From a virus, in IMG/VR virus record IMGVR_UViG_3300030116_006541, positions 1-40,656 of that record: a DNA stretch of 40,656 nt; one strand, written 5' to 3'. Shown here piece after piece: positions 37,823 through 40,656 of the stretch. Position 1 is the stretch's first letter. Every line of letters begins with the position of its first letter. A program made the position numbers and the translations under genes. The notes under the pieces were generated by a model, which worked only from the letters and a program-made list of their open reading frames with translations, made no database searches and was not told where the DNA came from.

Positions 37823-40656
37823 ATGGAAGAGTTATACAGACAAATGTATCTTAAATACGCTCCGAATTTAAGTGAGGACGAGCTGAATCAAAAGGTGTCT
37901 TACGCTATGACGCAGGATACAGATACTTTTGTAAACGCTTTTTACAACAAATACACAGGCGTAAATCCCACGCTACAACAATCAAACTACATAAAACAAC
38001 AAGATCCAGGCTTTTTTAGTCAAGCAGGAACATCTGGTGCTATTGGTTTAAGACAATTTATAATGGAACCTGTAGCTGCTATAGCTGAACAAGTTACTGG
38101 TGGTGTTAAAAACTTAGCTGATCAGTGGAAAAAAACACAAGCCGATGGTTTTCAAGCAGAAGATTTAGCTGCTTGGAACTGGGAAGAGTTAAGTACTGAA
38201 CAGCAAGTAGCTAATATGCAAGACCAGCAGATTAATGGTGTTAACTTAGGTTTTGGTAGAATGAAATCATCTAAGATGATACAAGATGAAGTTAAAGCAT
38301 TAATGGCTACACAAGTACAATACGACACTAGTATAACAGATGACTTTGCATCAGGTAATATAGGTCAAGGTATTGAAAGAGCTGTGTTGGGTGGTTTACA
38401 GTCTTGGCCAACTTATTTAGCTATGGCACATCCTGGCGCTTTAGCTGTGTTAGGTGGATTACATGCTGGTAAGAAGTTTAATGATGAGTTTAATAAAAAT
38501 CCTGAAGAACAAACAGGTTTATTATTATTAAACGCTGCTGGTACTGGATTAATAGAATTTGGTGGTGATTATCTAGTAAGAAGAGCTGTTATTAGCCCAG
38601 GTGTTAGACAATTTATAGGTGGTAACAGAAGTACTGCTGCTATAGATGCTGTTAGAGACATGGGATTAGGTGTTGCTGGTAGAATAATAAAAGCAATGGG
38701 TATGGAAGGCGCGACAGAAATGACTCAAGCATTTGCTGTTGATATATGGGATAGTGTAGATAAACTATACGGTACTGATATTAGAGTAGGTTTAGGTAAT
38801 GATAAAGAATATAAAAGATTATTTGGCGAGAACGGTGGTATAAATCCTTTTAATGGTAGTCGTAAAAAATGGCATGAGCTATTTGACGAAGGTATTATAG
38901 GTGCTGTAATGGGTGGTAACGTAAGATCTGTTACTGAGCTAGCATCACCTTCACAAGAAATTAGAGCAGAGATATTGTTTAGAACACAAGATGATAAACA
39001 ATATGTAAAGGATAAGTTTGATCAAGCGCAAGTTATACAAAAAGAACTTGAAGAAACAGAAGATGTACAAGTTATAGCAGAGCTTCAAAATAAACTAGAG
39101 GAAATAACCTTAGAAATAAAAACAAGAGCTAGTCAAGCTAGAAAGGTTATTAGACAAATGAAAGGTCAAGAACTTAGAAACTATGCTACAAACGTAGATA
39201 CTATAAGATCTGCAAACGAAGTATTAAATAAAGATAACATTGGTTCTGAAACTAGAAAAATACAAGAAAAGAAAAAAGCAGATGCTATAGCTAGAAATGA
39301 AGAGATATACAAAAACCATGTACATCAATCTTTAAATAACAACTTAGACGTATCACAAGCGTATGCTGATGCCGCTGGTCTTGAGCAAAAAGTTATAGAA
39401 AACGCTGATGATTATCAAAAAGCATATGAAAATTCTAACGCTGGTAAAAATCAATTTAGTGCTGATGGTTTCTTTATTGATGTAAGTAAATCTGACGGAT
39501 TTTTTGATGGTGCTGGTAGTTGGTATATAAATAAAGAACAAGCATTAAAAACAGAAGCTATATCAGTAGGATCACACGAGTTGTTACATGGTGTTATGAA
39601 GTCTACACTTAGAGATGCTAACGGTGTAATGACAAAAGAAGGTGAAGCATTACTAAAAAACTTCTATAAAATATTAACACCTAGTCAAAGAAGATATATA
39701 GATAAAAGATTAAACGAAGCTGGATATACAAAAAATCCTGATGGCACTGAAGTTGATTTTAAAGATTACGGAGAAGAATATTTAAACATGTTCTCTGATG
39801 GTATACAGTTAGGTGAAATAAAATACGATGAAGGCCTAATGACAAAAATAGGTAATTTACTTCAAGGTAAATTTTTAGATCGTAAAATAAATAAGAACTT
39901 TAGAACTGGTGAAGATGTTTATGACTTTATGAAAGGTTATAACAAAAGAATAAGAACTGGTAAAATTGATAAAGATATTGTTGATATGCTTAGACGAGGT
40001 GGTCAACAAGCTGGAGTTATGCAAAGATCTATTACACCTAGCGGTGATTTAATGGTTGATCTTGATAGTATGATAAAACCAAATCAAACTAAACAAGAGT
40101 TTCAAAATAACTTTCCTCCAGATCTAGCGCAGTATATATATGAAACAGATGCGTTAGATGGTTTAATAATGGAAAAAATTCAAGGTAAAGATATATATGG
40201 TTTATCAGAAAGAGAATTTAAAGAAGAAGTAAAGAGCGAAATAATACGTAAATCTTATCAAGAGTTTGATCCTACAAAAAACGAAAGCTTTTTTGGTTGG
40301 TTAACTGGTGTTAACAGATCTGGTAAAACTATAATACAATTAGCAGCTGGTAATATAAGTAATAGAGAAAAAGCTAAACAAGCAAAATCATTAGACGATC
40401 AAATACAAGGTAAAGAAGGTTCTACTATGACTCAGCAAATCGAAGACACATCGATGAATCCTGAAGAAGAGATGATTGCTGCTGAAGAACAAAGACAACT
40501 AGAGAAACAAGAAGATAATCTTAGAAGAGGACTTGGTATAAAAGAAAAAGGAGAACTATATAATGAAATACTAGATGCCAACGAAGCTGCATTATCAGGT
40601 GAGGTAGATCTAGATAATATAGAAAAAATATTAAACGATACCTTTGTTGCTAGATT
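37823..40656 (+). CDS. giant internal virion protein with HELLH metallopeptidase site (5' part)
   Basis: ATG at 37823, three bases after the previous stop, opens a frame with no stop to the window end (944 codons seen). The N-terminus MEELYRQMYLKYAPNLSEDE, then LNQKVSYAMTQDTDTFVNAF is helical. A hydrophobic Ala/Gly part lies near residues 185-290 (SWPTYLAMAHPGALAVLGGL; GLLLLNAAGTGLIEFGGDYL). Residues 585-589 are HELLH, with GEEYLNMF at 650-657 offering a Glu third ligand, so a gluzincin-like peptidase is possible. Long charged helices follow (RNEEIYKNHVHQSLNNNLDV lies before the site; EEQRQLEKQEDNLRRGLGIK after). This matches large podovirus ejection proteins that carry enzymatic domains. The 3' end is outside the window. 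Confidence 0.7.
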   Translation, partial: MEELYRQMYLKYAPNLSEDELNQKVSYAMTQDTDTFVNAFYNKYTGVNPTLQQSNYIKQQDPGFFSQAGTSGAIGLRQFIMEPVAAIAEQVTGGVKNLADQWKKTQADGFQAEDLAAWNWEELSTEQQVANMQDQQINGVNLGFGRMKSSKMIQDEVKALMATQVQYDTSITDDFASGNIGQGIERAVLGGLQSWPTYLAMAHPGALAVLGGLHAGKKFNDEFNKNPEEQTGLLLLNAAGTGLIEFGGDYLVRRAVISPGVRQFIGGNRSTAAIDAVRDMGLGVAGRIIKAMGMEGATEMTQAFAVDIWDSVDKLYGTDIRVGLGNDKEYKRLFGENGGINPFNGSRKKWHELFDEGIIGAVMGGNVRSVTELASPSQEIRAEILFRTQDDKQYVKDKFDQAQVIQKELEETEDVQVIAELQNKLEEITLEIKTRASQARKVIRQMKGQELRNYATNVDTIRSANEVLNKDNIGSETRKIQEKKKADAIARNEEIYKNHVHQSLNNNLDVSQAYADAAGLEQKVIENADDYQKAYENSNAGKNQFSADGFFIDVSKSDGFFDGAGSWYINKEQALKTEAISVGSHELLHGVMKSTLRDANGVMTKEGEALLKNFYKILTPSQRRYIDKRLNEAGYTKNPDGTEVDFKDYGEEYLNMFSDGIQLGEIKYDEGLMTKIGNLLQGKFLDRKINKNFRTGEDVYDFMKGYNKRIRTGKIDKDIVDMLRRGGQQAGVMQRSITPSGDLMVDLDSMIKPNQTKQEFQNNFPPDLAQYIYETDALDGLIMEKIQGKDIYGLSEREFKEEVKSEIIRKSYQEFDPTKNESFFGWLTGVNRSGKTIIQLAAGNISNREKAKQAKSLDDQIQGKEGSTMTQQIEDTSMNPEEEMIAAEEQRQLEKQEDNLRRGLGIKEKGELYNEILDANEAALSGEVDLDNIEKILNDTFVAR

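Overview
The window looks like a segment of a tailed bacteriophage genome, most likely a marine podovirus of a Bacteroidetes/Flavobacteriia host. It is AT-rich and tightly packed, with many 1-4 base overlaps between genes. A DNA-packaging, portal, scaffold, coat and neck cluster is followed by internal virion proteins, with no sign of a tape-measure or sheath gene. The host guess rests on gene starts that lack a Shine-Dalgarno site and instead have A/T-rich leaders such as ATAACTATG or TTATATTATATTATGG. Several proteins resemble, from memory, families seen in uncultured marine phages; no search was run.

Layout. (1) 1-2251, minus strand: a rightmost-to-leftmost array of tiny genes (20-139 codons, several with one membrane helix, none of known function). 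They are punctuated by four copies of a 31-base promoter-like motif, plus a tRNA-like acceptor/T-arm fold at 1743-1788. (2) 2252-2593: divergent control region with palindromes, an inverted repeat and G-runs. (3) 2594-5585, plus strand: two small genes, then a groEL-groES pair, a predicted winged-helix protein and a Cys-rich microprotein. (4) 5591-9535: virion-associated or disordered proteins sharing short linear motifs, a mini HExxH metallopeptidase, and a holin. (5) 9538-17062: fibre/receptor module, ending in two very large Thr/Ser/Asn repeat proteins that flank a SAM-dependent methyltransferase-like gene. (6) 17119-18024: a GT-B-like glycosyltransferase. (7) 18076-19369: small packaging-proximal genes, including a protein that reads as two GroES-like domains in tandem. 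(8) 19369-29625: large terminase, portal, scaffold, major capsid protein and neck proteins. (9) 29629-35958: a 2000-residue tail/stabilisation protein and a small partner. (10) 35996 to the window end: internal (ejection) virion proteins, the last a giant one with an HELLH site that runs off the window.

How it works together (inference). The minus-strand genes are probably early/host-takeover genes driven by the 31-base motif. The plus strand is a late structural operon, interrupted by hairpins at 11766, 26855 and 27674 that are each followed by an A/T-rich leader. The phage appears to bring its own folding system (GroEL, GroES and a double GroES-like protein) for virion proteins. It may also bring a modification cassette (methyltransferase plus glycosyltransferase) for its mucin-like repeat fibres. 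No integrase, replication gene, tRNA gene or CRISPR array was found in the window.
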